Positions 51,315 to 60,091 of a DNA stretch of 60,130 nt are shown piece after piece. Position 1 is the stretch's first letter; each line of letters begins with the position of its first letter. Source of the stretch: Ruminococcus sp. Phil15 (lineage in GTDB: Bacteria; Bacillota; Clostridia; Oscillospirales; Ruminococcaceae); NCBI GenBank assembly GCA_001940995.1, contig MSHC01000016.1, positions 1 to 60,130 of the forward strand, written 5' to 3'. The notes below the pieces were generated by a model. That model worked only from the letters and a program-made list of their open reading frames with translations, was not told the DNA's origin and ran no database searches. Made by a program: the position numbers and the translations under genes.

Positions 51315-52256
51315 TTACTCCGCAACGGCTTCTCCGAGAATTTCGCCCTTAGCAACCGGCTTTCCTCTGAGGTAGTCCGCTGTTTTCATACGCTTTGCGC
51401 CCTGAGCCTGAATTTCCGTAAATGTTACGCTGCCTGTTTGGCAGGCGACTGTAAATTTCTTTTCGTCTATAATGCTGCCGGGAGTGCCGAGCGCTTCATC
51501 CACATCTGAAAGCTCGCTTTTATACACCTTTAACAGCTTTCCTCCGATTGTTGTTGTGGCACAGGGCCAGTCGGACAGACCGCAAATCTGCTTATGAACC
51601 TTAAACGCCGGCTTATTAAAGTCAATCGGGCACATATCCTTTGAGAGCATTGCGGCATAGCTTGACTCTGCGTCATTCTGCGGCACGGGGGTAATGTTCT
51701 CCAGATGTGCAAGAGTTCTGAGCATAAGCTCTGCACCCATTACCGAGAGCCTGTCAAAAAGCTCTGCGGCGGTTTCGTTTATGCCGATAGGCGTTTTACT
51801 CACCATCAGAATATCGCCTGTATCCAGTCCCTCTGCCATCTGCATTGTTGTGACGCCCGAAAACTCATCGCCGTTTAATACGGCACGCTGGATAGGTGCG
51901 GCGCCTCTGTACTTCGGAAGAAGCGAGCCGTGGATATTCACGCAGCCGAATTTCGGAAGCTCTAAAACTTCCTTTGGCAGTATTTTTCCGTATGCGGCGA
52001 CGACTATGACGTCGGGGTTGTACCGATTTAAGACGTCGGTTGCGGATTTCGGGTCACGCTTTAAGCTTTCAGGCTGGTACACGGGCGTATCATATTTCAT
52101 TGCAAGCTCTTTTACGGGCGGCGGCATAAGCTTATAGCCTCTGCCCTTTGGCTTATCCGGCTGTGTAAAAACTGCGCAGACGGTATGCTCGCTGTCATAC
52201 AGCGCCTGCAATGCAGGAACGGCAAAGTCGGGCGTTCCCATAAAAACTACATTCAT
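51315..52256 (-). CDS. fmt: Methionyl-tRNA formyltransferase
   Basis: A 313-aa enzyme that formylates initiator Met-tRNA. It starts MNVVFMGTPDFAVPALQAL; the folate site is CVNIHGSLLPKYRGAAPIQ (Gly replaces the more usual Ala or Gly in IHxSLLP) with the catalytic Asp in AEGLDTGDIL. The C-terminal tRNA-binding barrel is complete. It is 24 nt behind def, the enzyme that later removes the formyl group. Confidence 0.97.
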   Translation of the reverse strand: MNVVFMGTPDFAVPALQALYDSEHTVCAVFTQPDKPKGRGYKLMPPPVKELAMKYDTPVYQPESLKRDPKSATDVLNRYNPDVIVVAAYGKILPKEVLELPKFGCVNIHGSLLPKYRGAAPIQRAVLNGDEFSGVTTMQMAEGLDTGDILMVSKTPIGINETAAELFDRLSVMGAELMLRTLAHLENITPVPQNDAESSYAAMLSKDMCPIDFNKPAFKVHKQICGLSDWPCATTTIGGKLLKVYKSELSDVDEALGTPGSIIDEKKFTVACQTGSVTFTEIQAQGAKRMKTADYLRGKPVAKGEILGEAVAE

Positions 52257-52280
52257 AATCCCAAAAATCCCCCTGTTTTA

Positions 52281-52736
52281 TCAGTCTGCGTCAACGTACT
52301 CCTCGATGAGGTCAACAAAAAGTCTGCCGTCTAAGTGGTCGCACTCGTGGCAAACGGCTCTTGCAAAGAGTCCTTCCACTTCTTTTTCGTAGAAGTTGCC
52401 GTTTCTGTCCTGCGCCTTGAACTTGACCCTCATCGGTCTTGTTACATAGCCCCATTCCTTCGGACAGGAAAGGCATCCCTCGACATCTCTTTGCGTGCCT
52501 GACGACTCTAAAATAACAGGGTTTATAAGTTCATAATATCCCTCTCCTGCATCAATTATGCAAAGTCTTTTCAAAAAACCTACCTGCGGTGCGGCAAGTC
52601 CCACGCCGCTTGCGGCGGTGAGTGTTTCGTGCATATCGTCGAGCAGGCTAGCAAGCTTTCCGTCAAACTTATCGACAGGTCTGCAAACCTTGTGCAGTAT
52701 TTCTTCACTTTTATTGAAAATAACTCTTTTAGCCAT
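52281..52736 (-). CDS. def: Peptide deformylase
   Basis: A 151-aa iron or zinc hydrolase removing the N-formyl group from nascent proteins. Motif 1 GVGLAAPQVG, motif 2 EGCLSCP with the metal-binding Cys, and motif 3 HECDHLDG are all intact. Typical type I length. Between priA (20 nt) and fmt (24 nt). Confidence 0.97.
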   Translation of the reverse strand: MAKRVIFNKSEEILHKVCRPVDKFDGKLASLLDDMHETLTAASGVGLAAPQVGFLKRLCIIDAGEGYYELINPVILESSGTQRDVEGCLSCPKEWGYVTRPMRVKFKAQDRNGNFYEKEVEGLFARAVCHECDHLDGRLFVDLIEEYVDAD

Positions 52737-52756
52737 TTTTATTCAATTCCTTTCGT

Positions 52757-55201
52757 TTATCCGATATCGCCGTTCATATCTGCATAGAGGGTAGCTTTAT
52801 CCTTATGCGATGCGGTTTCCCTTGAGATTTCTCTTATTATGGCGGATATTATTCCTCGCATTTGAGTCGTATTTTTACATTTTAAGATAACTCTGTATCT
52901 GTATTTTCCGTTTATCCTGCCTACGGAGCATTGCGACGGTCCTAAGACGCGAAGCGGCGTTTTAAGCTCCGTATGCCTGAGAAGTTCGGCAAGCTTGTCT
53001 TTAAACAGCTCGGCTGTCTTTTGTGCTTCATACTCAGACCCGCTCTGCGAAACGATGACGCATATATCGCAAAACGGCGGATATATGAGCGTTCGCCGAA
53101 GTGCGATTTCCTCGTTATAGAAGCCCTTATAGTCCTGCTTCGAGCCAAGCTCCAAGACATAATGCTCGGGATTTGACGTCTGGATATAGGCAAGACCGCT
53201 CTTATCCCCTCTGCCGCTTCTGCCGACGACCTGTGTAATGAGGGAAAAGGTTCTCTCATAGCTGCGAAAATCGCCTGCGTACAGCGACTTATCGAGAGAA
53301 ATCACTCCGACAAGCGTAACGGACGGGAAATCGAGGCCTTTTGCAATCATCTGCGTGCCTAGCATTATATCATACTCGCCGTTTCCGAACGCTTTGAAAT
53401 TCTTCTCATAGGAATATCTTGAAGATGTCGTGTCTGCGTCCATTCTAAGTATTCTTGCGTCGGGAAACATTTCTGCGACGATATCCTCCAGCTTCTGCGT
53501 TCCGACGCCTATTCTTCTGTATTCGGTACAGCCGCAGTTATCGCAGGGAGAATTTGCGCTTTTTGAATATCCGCAGTAGTGGCACATAAGCCTGCCGTTT
53601 GCCTTATGATAGGTAAGCGGAACGCTGCAATTAGGGCATTCTGCGACAGTTCGGCAATTCCGGCAGGAAAGTCTTGCGCTGAAGCCACGGCGGTTATACA
53701 GAAGCAAGACCTGCTCTTTTTTATCGAGCGTTTTTCTTATCGCTTCATAAAGCGCCGGACTTATTACATCGCTTGCACAGTCCTCCTCCTGCATATCTAC
53801 AGTAATCACCTGCGGAAGTCCGACCTGTGAATATCTTGTATCAAGCTCAAAAAGACTGTATCTTCCTCTTTTTGCGTAGTAATAGCTTTCGAGCGACGGC
53901 GTTGCAGACGCCATAAGCAACAGGCAGTTATGATTCCCACAGCGTCTTATTGCGACATCTCTTGCGTGGTATCTTGGCGACCTGTCGGATTTATAGCTAT
54001 GCTCGCCCTCCTCGTCCATAATGATAAGTCCGATATTGGAAAGAGGTGCGAACACGGCGCTCCTTGTGCCGATTGCGATTTTAGCATTTCCGCTTTTAAG
54101 TCTTTTAAACTCGTCCGCTCTCTGTCCCAGAGAGAGATTTGAGTGGATAACGGCGACCGTATCTCCGAAAAGACTTTTGAACTTTCCGACGGTCTGCGGT
54201 GTAAGAGCAATTTCGGGAACGAGCATAACGGCGGTCTTGCCTATGCTCAGGGTATACTCGATAAGCTTTACAAAGACCTGCGTTTTTCCGCTTCCCGTAA
54301 CTCCGTAGAGCAATGCGCCCGCCGGCTTCTGTGCGTCTATAAGCTTTTTGATGCCCATATAGGCTTTATTCTGCTCGGAGTTTAAGGTTATATCTGACAG
54401 CTTTAGTCTGTCGTCAGTTTCGACGTTTACGCTTCTGAAGCTTTCGGCTTCTCTTTCTGCTATAACGCCTTTCTTAACGAGATTTACTATCACGCTTTGA
54501 GTTACTGCGCAGAAATAGCATATTTCCTTTGCGGAGGCAGAGTCGGTTTCGGACAAAAGCTCCGCTACCTGCTTCTGCTTTTTGGTAAGCGATGAAAAGT
54601 CGCCCTCGCACCACTCGTCGCTGAGCGAATACAGCTTCATTGTTTCGTCGCCCACACGTCTTTTAAGCTCGCTTTCCTCCTCGATAATGCCTTTATCGAC
54701 AAGTGAATTGACGAGCTTTTTACCGCCCGGTGTTTCAGACAAAGAAACGAGGTAATCGGAAAGCTCGGCTTCCTCCATTGACTTCATTTCCTCATAGGCG
54801 GAAATCTCGGCTTCCGACAACTCGGAAAGCTCATGCTCCAGATTTGCGAGAGAAAAATGCTTTCTGACGCTGACCGAAAATCCTGACGGCACGACAGTTC
54901 TGTACGCTTCAAAATATGTACACATAGTATAGTCTTTGAGCCACATAATGAGCTTTAGCATTTCCTCGTTCACGAGCGGTTGTTTGTCTATTACGCTATC
55001 TATCGGCTTTAGCTTTTTTGCGTCCTCATTTGCAAGGGCTGTTACAAAGCCGACTACCCTTTTGTTTCCCCTGCCGAACGGCACCAGGACTCTTGCCCCT
55101 AAAGAAAGCTTATTTTCAAGCTCTTCCGGAACAGAGTAGCTATACTCTTTATCGAAGCCATAGAGTGCGGCACTTACGGCTACCTTTGCGACAGAAGCCA
55201 T
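52757..55201 (-). CDS. priA: Primosomal protein N' (PriA helicase)
   Basis: A 814-aa replication-restart helicase. The N-terminal 3' DNA-binding domain is followed by a winged helix, a superfamily 2 helicase core with LLYGVTGSGKTQVF and IIMDEEGEHSYKS, and a zinc-binding insert with CRNCRTVAECPNCSV and CHYCGYSKSANSPCDNCG (eight cysteines). VVGRSGRGDKSG is motif VI. AGGAG lies before the ATG. In B. subtilis coaBC precedes priA; here rpoZ does. Confidence 0.97.
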   Translation of the reverse strand: MASVAKVAVSAALYGFDKEYSYSVPEELENKLSLGARVLVPFGRGNKRVVGFVTALANEDAKKLKPIDSVIDKQPLVNEEMLKLIMWLKDYTMCTYFEAYRTVVPSGFSVSVRKHFSLANLEHELSELSEAEISAYEEMKSMEEAELSDYLVSLSETPGGKKLVNSLVDKGIIEEESELKRRVGDETMKLYSLSDEWCEGDFSSLTKKQKQVAELLSETDSASAKEICYFCAVTQSVIVNLVKKGVIAEREAESFRSVNVETDDRLKLSDITLNSEQNKAYMGIKKLIDAQKPAGALLYGVTGSGKTQVFVKLIEYTLSIGKTAVMLVPEIALTPQTVGKFKSLFGDTVAVIHSNLSLGQRADEFKRLKSGNAKIAIGTRSAVFAPLSNIGLIIMDEEGEHSYKSDRSPRYHARDVAIRRCGNHNCLLLMASATPSLESYYYAKRGRYSLFELDTRYSQVGLPQVITVDMQEEDCASDVISPALYEAIRKTLDKKEQVLLLYNRRGFSARLSCRNCRTVAECPNCSVPLTYHKANGRLMCHYCGYSKSANSPCDNCGCTEYRRIGVGTQKLEDIVAEMFPDARILRMDADTTSSRYSYEKNFKAFGNGEYDIMLGTQMIAKGLDFPSVTLVGVISLDKSLYAGDFRSYERTFSLITQVVGRSGRGDKSGLAYIQTSNPEHYVLELGSKQDYKGFYNEEIALRRTLIYPPFCDICVIVSQSGSEYEAQKTAELFKDKLAELLRHTELKTPLRVLGPSQCSVGRINGKYRYRVILKCKNTTQMRGIISAIIREISRETASHKDKATLYADMNGDIG

Positions 55202-55218
55202 TTTGATCCTGCTCCTAC

Positions 55219-55413
55219 TTACTTCTTTTCGATAATCTTATATTCACCGTTTGAAAGCTGTTCAACAGCCATCTTTACTGCCTTTTCATTAAGCTTCAGC
55301 TTTTCTTCATAAGCTTCGTCTGTGATTTCTCTTGCTCTTTTTGCTACTGCAATTACGAGAGAATATGTGCTCTCTCCGTTCTTTAAAAGCTGTGTTGCTG
55401 CCGGTCTAAGCAT
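55219..55413 (-). CDS. rpoZ: RNA polymerase omega subunit
   Basis: A 64-aa protein. The start MLRPAATQLLKNGESTYSLV at 55413 follows GAGGTG and gives the family length; the longer upstream frame overlaps gmk. SLVIAVAKRAREI is the conserved core helix that clamps the beta-prime subunit. Its first 8 nt overlap the end of gmk, so translation is coupled. Confidence 0.92.
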   Translation of the reverse strand: MLRPAATQLLKNGESTYSLVIAVAKRAREITDEAYEEKLKLNEKAVKMAVEQLSNGEYKIIEKK

Positions 55414-56011
55414 TGTTAAGCACCTCATTGATAATATTTTCTGTGTTGTTTTTAAGTCTTGCAATTCTGCACACGGTTTTAAAGTCCTCGATGGCTTCCT
55501 CAATCCCGTCGTTTATAATAACATAGTCGTAATCCTTTGCAAGGGATATCTCTCTTGCGGCTTCGGACATACGCTTGTCTATTACCTCGCTGTTCTCGCT
55601 GCCACGCTTTTCGAGCCTGCGTCTAAGCTCTTTTAGCGACGGCGGCAATATAAATATAAGCACCGCTTCGGGCATTTCCTTTTTGATATTGAATGCGCCC
55701 TGCGTTTCGATTTCGAGTATCACGTCGTCTCCGTTTTCAAGATGCTCGAACACAGGAGCTTTAGGCGTGCCGTAATAGTTATCGCAATATTTTGCATACT
55801 CGAAAAATCCGTTTTCCGAGATAAGCGCCTCAAAGCCCTCTTTTGTCATAAAGCGGTATGTGACTCCGTCCACGTCCTCGCTCCTTGGCTGTCTTGTAGT
55901 TGCGGAAACGGAGTAATATATCCTGTCGCTTGCTTCGAGTATCGGTCTTAGGATCGTTCCCTTGCCGCAGCCCGACGGCGCTGATACTACAAACAGTGTT
56001 CCTTTTTCCAT
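55406..56011 (-). CDS. gmk: Guanylate kinase
   Basis: A 201-aa enzyme phosphorylating GMP to GDP. The P-loop is SAPSGCGKGT (usual form SGPSGVGKGT), the GMP-binding region has SVSATTRQPRSEDVDGVTYRF and GFFEYAKYCDNYYGTPK, and the lid RLEKRGSE is present. Standard neighbour of remA and rpoZ. Confidence 0.97.
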   Translation of the reverse strand: MEKGTLFVVSAPSGCGKGTILRPILEASDRIYYSVSATTRQPRSEDVDGVTYRFMTKEGFEALISENGFFEYAKYCDNYYGTPKAPVFEHLENGDDVILEIETQGAFNIKKEMPEAVLIFILPPSLKELRRRLEKRGSENSEVIDKRMSEAAREISLAKDYDYVIINDGIEEAIEDFKTVCRIARLKNNTENIINEVLNNA

Positions 56012-56030
56012 TTTATCTTCTTCGTCCTCC

Positions 56031-56270
56031 TTATTCCTCAGTCTCTAAGTGTCCGCCTATTGCCTGCGGAGTTATTGCCGAGAGGATTATGTGGTCAGAA
56101 TCGGTAACTACGACGCTTCTCGTTTTCCTGCCGTATGTAGCGTCGATAAGCAGTCCTCTGTCACGGGCGTCAGTTACCATTCTTTTTATAGGTGCTGAAT
56201 CGGGGCTTACGACTGCGACGAGTCTTTCCGATGACACCATATTTCCGTATCCTATATTTATAAGCTGCAT
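56031..56270 (-). CDS. remA: RemA family DNA-binding regulator (DUF370)
   Basis: A 79-aa protein. [20 protein letters not shown] and [19 protein letters not shown] match RemA/YlzA almost end to end. In B. subtilis RemA forms ring-shaped oligomers that wrap DNA and activate matrix and osmoprotection genes. Placed between yicC (11 nt) and gmk (19 nt) as in other Firmicutes. Confidence 0.95.
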   Translation of the reverse strand: MQLINIGYGNMVSSERLVAVVSPDSAPIKRMVTDARDRGLLIDATYGRKTRSVVVTDSDHIILSAITPQAIGGHLETEE

Positions 56271-56281
56271 ATCAATTCACC

Positions 56282-57160
56282 CTATTCGATGTTCTGAATC
56301 TGCTCACGGATTTTCTCTATCTCGCTCTTTAAGTCAACGACGATTTTCGTGATGTTCAGGTCCTGACACTTAGAGCCGATAGTATTGACTTCTCGGTTAA
56401 GCTCCTGTGTTAAGAAGTCGAGCTTTCTGCCGACAGGGATTTCCTGCTCTATGAGGCTTCTATACTGGGAAATGTGGCTTCTGAGTCTTACCGTTTCCTC
56501 GTCAACGGCGGTTTTCTCGCTGAAGATTGCGGCTTCTGTGAGGACTCTTGCTTCGTCGATATTTCTATCCTCTACGATAGCTTTAATTCTTGCAAAAAGC
56601 TTATCCCTATATGCCTTTGTAGTTTCGGGTGACTGGGCTTCAATCTTTCCGACTGCTTCCTCGATAAAGTCAAGTCTTGCCGAGATATCGTCGTGCATCT
56701 TCACGCCCTCTGTTTCTCTCATAGCGATAAACTTATCGAGCGCCGCATTTGCAACCTGCGAAACCTGCGACCAGACGACCTCCTCGTCCTCGACTGTTTT
56801 CTTGATCGTAAAGATATCGGAAAAGCGCATAACGCTGTTTAGCGACAAATCGTCTCTCAAAGAGAGCGATTCGCTGACACCTCTTAATGCGTCGACATAC
56901 TGCTTTGCGAGCGCTTCGTTTACTTCGATCTGCGCGTCTGTGCCGACCTGATTGAAGATAGAAACGCTTACCTCTACTTTGCCTCTTGAAATCTTGTTTG
57001 CGAGGAGCGCTTTAAGCTTCTCGTCGATATATCCGTATGCTCTTGGGAGCTTTGACGAAAACTCATAATATCTTGAATTCACCGATTTTATTTCAACGAG
57101 TATTTCTCTGCTCTCGAACATTATATGCTCTCTGCCAAAGCCTGTCATACTTCTGAGCAT
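56282..57160 (-). CDS. YicC/YloC family endoribonuclease
   Basis: A 292-aa protein. It starts MLRSMTGFGREHI and ends in the acidic C-terminal motif region REVNTIGSKCQDLNITKIVV, the two conserved ends of the YicC family; a long helical middle lies at about 90-230. Homologues are ribonucleases that control small RNAs and mRNA turnover. First gene of the conserved block that runs to spoVM; GGAGGG precedes the start. Confidence 0.94.
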   Translation of the reverse strand: MLRSMTGFGREHIMFESREILVEIKSVNSRYYEFSSKLPRAYGYIDEKLKALLANKISRGKVEVSVSIFNQVGTDAQIEVNEALAKQYVDALRGVSESLSLRDDLSLNSVMRFSDIFTIKKTVEDEEVVWSQVSQVANAALDKFIAMRETEGVKMHDDISARLDFIEEAVGKIEAQSPETTKAYRDKLFARIKAIVEDRNIDEARVLTEAAIFSEKTAVDEETVRLRSHISQYRSLIEQEIPVGRKLDFLTQELNREVNTIGSKCQDLNITKIVVDLKSEIEKIREQIQNIE

Positions 57161-57199
57161 TTGTTTATCCCTCCAAATACAAAATATACTACCTTGAGA

Positions 57200-57229
57200 A
57201 TTATAACATCACGGTCGGTATATTTACAA
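57200..57229 (-). promoter_or_regulatory. Promoter of the yicC-spoVM block
   Basis: On the minus strand TTGTAA (57224-57229) and perfect TATAAT (57200-57205) are 18 bp apart, about 40 nt before the yicC start. Confidence 0.65.
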
Positions 57230-57258
57230 TGAATTGTGAACGGAAATTAACTGAAAAT

Positions 57259-57918
57259 TTACAAATTCGCAACAAACCACTCGGAGAGAGATTTTATATT
57301 ATCGAAAATACCTACGGACTTATATTCGTCAAGCATTTCCTTTGTTGCAGGCCCTGTAAGAACGCCTGCAAAATCGACTCCTGCATTCTGTGCTGTATGT
57401 GCGTCTATATAGCTGTCCCCGACATATAGAGTGTTGCTTTTATCTGCTCCTAAGATTTCCATTGCACGGAGCAGGCCGCTTGGGTCGGGCTTTGCGTTAG
57501 CCACATCCTCTCTGCCGATTACCACGTCGGGTACAAGCTCGGGACAATTGCAGGCGTCAAAGGAGCAAAGCAATCTTGAACGGAACTTTGTTGACACTAC
57601 TGCATATTTAATGCTATTTTTTCTGAGCGCAGAAAGAAATTCTTTAGTGCCGTCAAAGAACACTGTATCTCTTACCATAACCTCATCTGCTTTTGCGACG
57701 TAGGTTTTACGGAGCTTTTCGATCACTTCTGCATCTGTTTCTCCCGTAAGCCGGCTGAGTCCCTTTGTCAGCTCAAGTCCGATTGTTGTGAAAATTTCGC
57801 TGTCGGGCTTCATCGGGTAGCCGTGGGCTTTTAAGGTATGCTTGTAACAGGTTAAAATCGGCTTTTTGGAATCTGCGAGGGTTAGGTCAAAATCGAAAAC
57901 AAGTGCTTTATACTGCAT
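57259..57918 (-). CDS. HAD-superfamily hydrolase, phosphoglycolate phosphatase-like
   Basis: A 219-aa protein. The ATG at 57918 follows GGAG by 7 nt. Motif I DFDLTLADS carries the nucleophile and acid/base Asp pair, motif II is VVSTKFR, and motif III/IV is AKPDPSG...YVGDSYIDAHTAQNAG. A helical cap (about 15-85) marks subfamily I (Gph/PpaX/PgmB type). The substrate is unknown; pyrophosphatase PpaX and beta-phosphoglucomutase-like members have the same layout. It lies behind glmS with a terminator between. Confidence 0.9.
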   Translation of the reverse strand: MQYKALVFDFDLTLADSKKPILTCYKHTLKAHGYPMKPDSEIFTTIGLELTKGLSRLTGETDAEVIEKLRKTYVAKADEVMVRDTVFFDGTKEFLSALRKNSIKYAVVSTKFRSRLLCSFDACNCPELVPDVVIGREDVANAKPDPSGLLRAMEILGADKSNTLYVGDSYIDAHTAQNAGVDFAGVLTGPATKEMLDEYKSVGIFDNIKSLSEWFVANL

Positions 57919-58040
57919 AATAATCTCCATTCTGCCGCCCTGCGGCGGCGCAAAACAGTTAAGCTTGAACAGGCTATCCTTAAATTTTATTCTGCGTAAT
58001 TGTTCACGCTATCTCGCATCCGGTATTTTACAATTTCAAA

Positions 58041-58067
58041 GGGACAGACCAAAAATCGGCCCGCCCC
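58041..58067 (-). terminator. Terminator-like hairpin after glmS
   Basis: On the minus strand GGGCGGGCC and GGTCTGTCCC pair with G-T wobble around a GATTTTT loop; TTTG follows, a weak U-tract. Confidence 0.55.
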
Positions 58068-58076
58068 TGATATTTA

Positions 58077-59897
58077 TTATTCAACTGTAACGGACTTTGC
58101 GAGGTTTCTTGGCTTATCTACGTCGTTGCCTCTTAGCACTGAGGTATAGTATGCGATAAGCTGGAGCGGTACTACTGCGAGCATTGGCATAAGGAGGTCG
58201 TCGGTTGTAGGAATGCCTATCTTATAGTCTGCAACGTCGCTGTCAACGTTTATATATGAATGTGTTACGACAAACGTCTTAGCGCCTCTCGCCTTAACTT
58301 CCTTAACATTACTTACCGTCTTATCGAAAAGCTCACGCTGTGTTGCGACGGCGATAACCGGCATAAGCTCTGTAACGAGGGAAATAGTGCCGTGCTTCAG
58401 TTCGCCTGCCGCATATGACTCGGAATGAATATAAGAGATTTCCTTTAGCTTCAGCGAGCCTTCCATACTGAGAGCATAGTCGAGTCCTCTGCCGATATAG
58501 AGGAGGTTTTCGGAGTTTACGAGCTGGGAAGCTACATACTGGCAGTTGTCCTTCTGCTTTAAGATGCTTTCAACGAGGTTAGGAATATTGCAAAGCTCTC
58601 CGGTAAGACGCTTGCACTCCTCTGTGCTGAGCGTTCCCTTGGCATGGGCAAGCTCGAATGCAAAGAGGTACATAACCGCAAGCTGTACCATATACGCCTT
58701 GGTAGAAGCAACGGCTATTTCAGGACCTGCGTGGGTATAGAGGACAAAATCTGCTTCTCTTGCGATAGACGAGCCTTTGACGTTTACTATTGCGAGAGTC
58801 GATGCACCGTTTCTCTTGGAGAGTCTGAGCGCTTCGAGCGTATCTGCCGTTTCACCCGACTGGGAAACGAGGATAACGAGATCCCCCTTTGTAAGAATAG
58901 GATTTCTGTAACGAAATTCCGATGCGACGTCAACCGTTACAGGTATTCTGCCTATCTTTTCTATTACATACTTGCCCACGAGTCCTGCGTGCATTGCCGT
59001 ACCGCAGGCTACGACAAATATGTTCTTATAATTCCTGAGAAGCTCCTCGGTCATACCGCATTCTTCAAGGTTTGGCATACCGTCAACAATTCTGGGCGTA
59101 ATTGTTGTTGTGATAGAGTTTGGCTGTTCGTGTATTTCCTTGAGCATAAAATGCTCGTAGTTGCCTTTCATTGCGGATTCCATATCCCAGTCTGCGACGA
59201 GCATTTCCTTTGTGATATCTTCTCCGTCAAGGTTTTTAAATGACACCTTGCCGTCCTTTAGGATCGCAAGCTCGCCTGCCTCTAAAAGGTAATAATTCTT
59301 TGTGTAGTTAAGTATTGCCGGGACGTCAGATGCGATAAAGCACTCGTCCTCGCCAACTGCGGCGATAAGGGGAGAGTCCTTTCTAAGTGCGAAAATCGTA
59401 TTGGGAAAATCCTTGAAGATGATACCAAGAGCATAGGAGCCTTCAATTTTAGATTCTGTTCTTCTGATTGCCTCAATAGGGTCGCCCTTATAATAATAGT
59501 CAAGAAGCTTAGCCACAGTTTCCGTATCTGTCTGGCTCTGGAAAACATAGCCCTTGCCCTCAAGTCTTGTCTTTATAGCTTTATAGTTTTCGATAATTCC
59601 GTTATGTACGATCGTTACTGTCGCATTTCCATGCGGGTGGGAGTTGATATCTGACGGCTCTCCGTGGGTTGCCCACCTTGTATGACCTATACCGCAATGG
59701 CCCTTGATGCCGCCGCTTAGTCTGAGCTTTTCCTCGAGGTTTGCAAGTCTGCCCTTTGCCTTACAGGTTTTTATCTCTCCGTCTGTATGGATAGCAATTC
59801 CCGCAGAGTCATAGCCTCTGTATTCAAGCTTTGAAAGCGCATCCAAAAGCACCTCAGAGCAATCCCTTTTTCCTACATATCCTACTATTCCGCACAT
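58077..59897 (-). CDS. glmS: Glutamine-fructose-6-phosphate aminotransferase
   Basis: A 606-aa enzyme making glucosamine-6-phosphate, the entry to UDP-GlcNAc. The start at 59897 gives the obligatory MCGIVGYVG with catalytic Cys2 (exposed after Met removal), 8 nt from GGGAGA. The glutaminase domain (1-240) has LEYRGYDSAG, HTRWATHGEPS and VHNGIIEN; two SIS domains follow (ILVSQSGETADTLEAL and LYIGRG), ending DKPRNLAKSVTVE. The glmS ribozyme core was not found upstream. Confidence 0.98.
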   Translation of the reverse strand: MCGIVGYVGKRDCSEVLLDALSKLEYRGYDSAGIAIHTDGEIKTCKAKGRLANLEEKLRLSGGIKGHCGIGHTRWATHGEPSDINSHPHGNATVTIVHNGIIENYKAIKTRLEGKGYVFQSQTDTETVAKLLDYYYKGDPIEAIRRTESKIEGSYALGIIFKDFPNTIFALRKDSPLIAAVGEDECFIASDVPAILNYTKNYYLLEAGELAILKDGKVSFKNLDGEDITKEMLVADWDMESAMKGNYEHFMLKEIHEQPNSITTTITPRIVDGMPNLEECGMTEELLRNYKNIFVVACGTAMHAGLVGKYVIEKIGRIPVTVDVASEFRYRNPILTKGDLVILVSQSGETADTLEALRLSKRNGASTLAIVNVKGSSIAREADFVLYTHAGPEIAVASTKAYMVQLAVMYLFAFELAHAKGTLSTEECKRLTGELCNIPNLVESILKQKDNCQYVASQLVNSENLLYIGRGLDYALSMEGSLKLKEISYIHSESYAAGELKHGTISLVTELMPVIAVATQRELFDKTVSNVKEVKARGAKTFVVTHSYINVDSDVADYKIGIPTTDDLLMPMLAVVPLQLIAYYTSVLRGNDVDKPRNLAKSVTVE

Positions 59898-59995
59898 AAA
59901 CAAAGTCTCCCTTCATAAGTTTTATATTACTGCGATATGGTTGTGCTATATCTGAAATTTCTTCCACATAATTTTACAATACATTATACATTTTA

Positions 59996-60024
59996 ATTAT
60001 ACCATACATTCTGCGATTTTTCAA
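59996..60024 (-). promoter_or_regulatory. Promoter of glmS
   Basis: On the minus strand TTGAAA (60019-60024) and perfect TATAAT (59996-60001) are 17 bp apart, about 100 nt before the ATG. Confidence 0.75.
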
Positions 60025-60043
60025 GTATTTTTAAAAATACTTG
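60022..60043. promoter_or_regulatory. Perfect 22-bp palindrome overlapping the glmS -35
   Basis: CAAGTATTTTT (60022-60032) is followed directly by its exact complement AAAAATACTTG (60033-60043). It covers half of the glmS -35 box and lies 20 bp before a plus-strand promoter, so it could be a repressor operator for both directions; as RNA it would be a loopless hairpin. Confidence 0.6.
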
Positions 60044-60062
60044 CTTTTTGGGGCATTTACAC

Positions 60063-60091
60063 TTGTCGTTTTTTAAAAAATAATGTATATT
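60063..60091 (+). promoter_or_regulatory. Putative promoter of a gene beyond the window
   Basis: TTGTCG (60063-60068) and TATATT (60086-60091) with 17 bp between, on the plus strand. The gene it would drive lies off the window. Confidence 0.5.

Noticed and set aside
59898-60018. glmS ribozyme
   Set aside because: The conserved catalytic core and the P2 stem sequences were not found upstream of glmS; the region is AT-rich promoter DNA.
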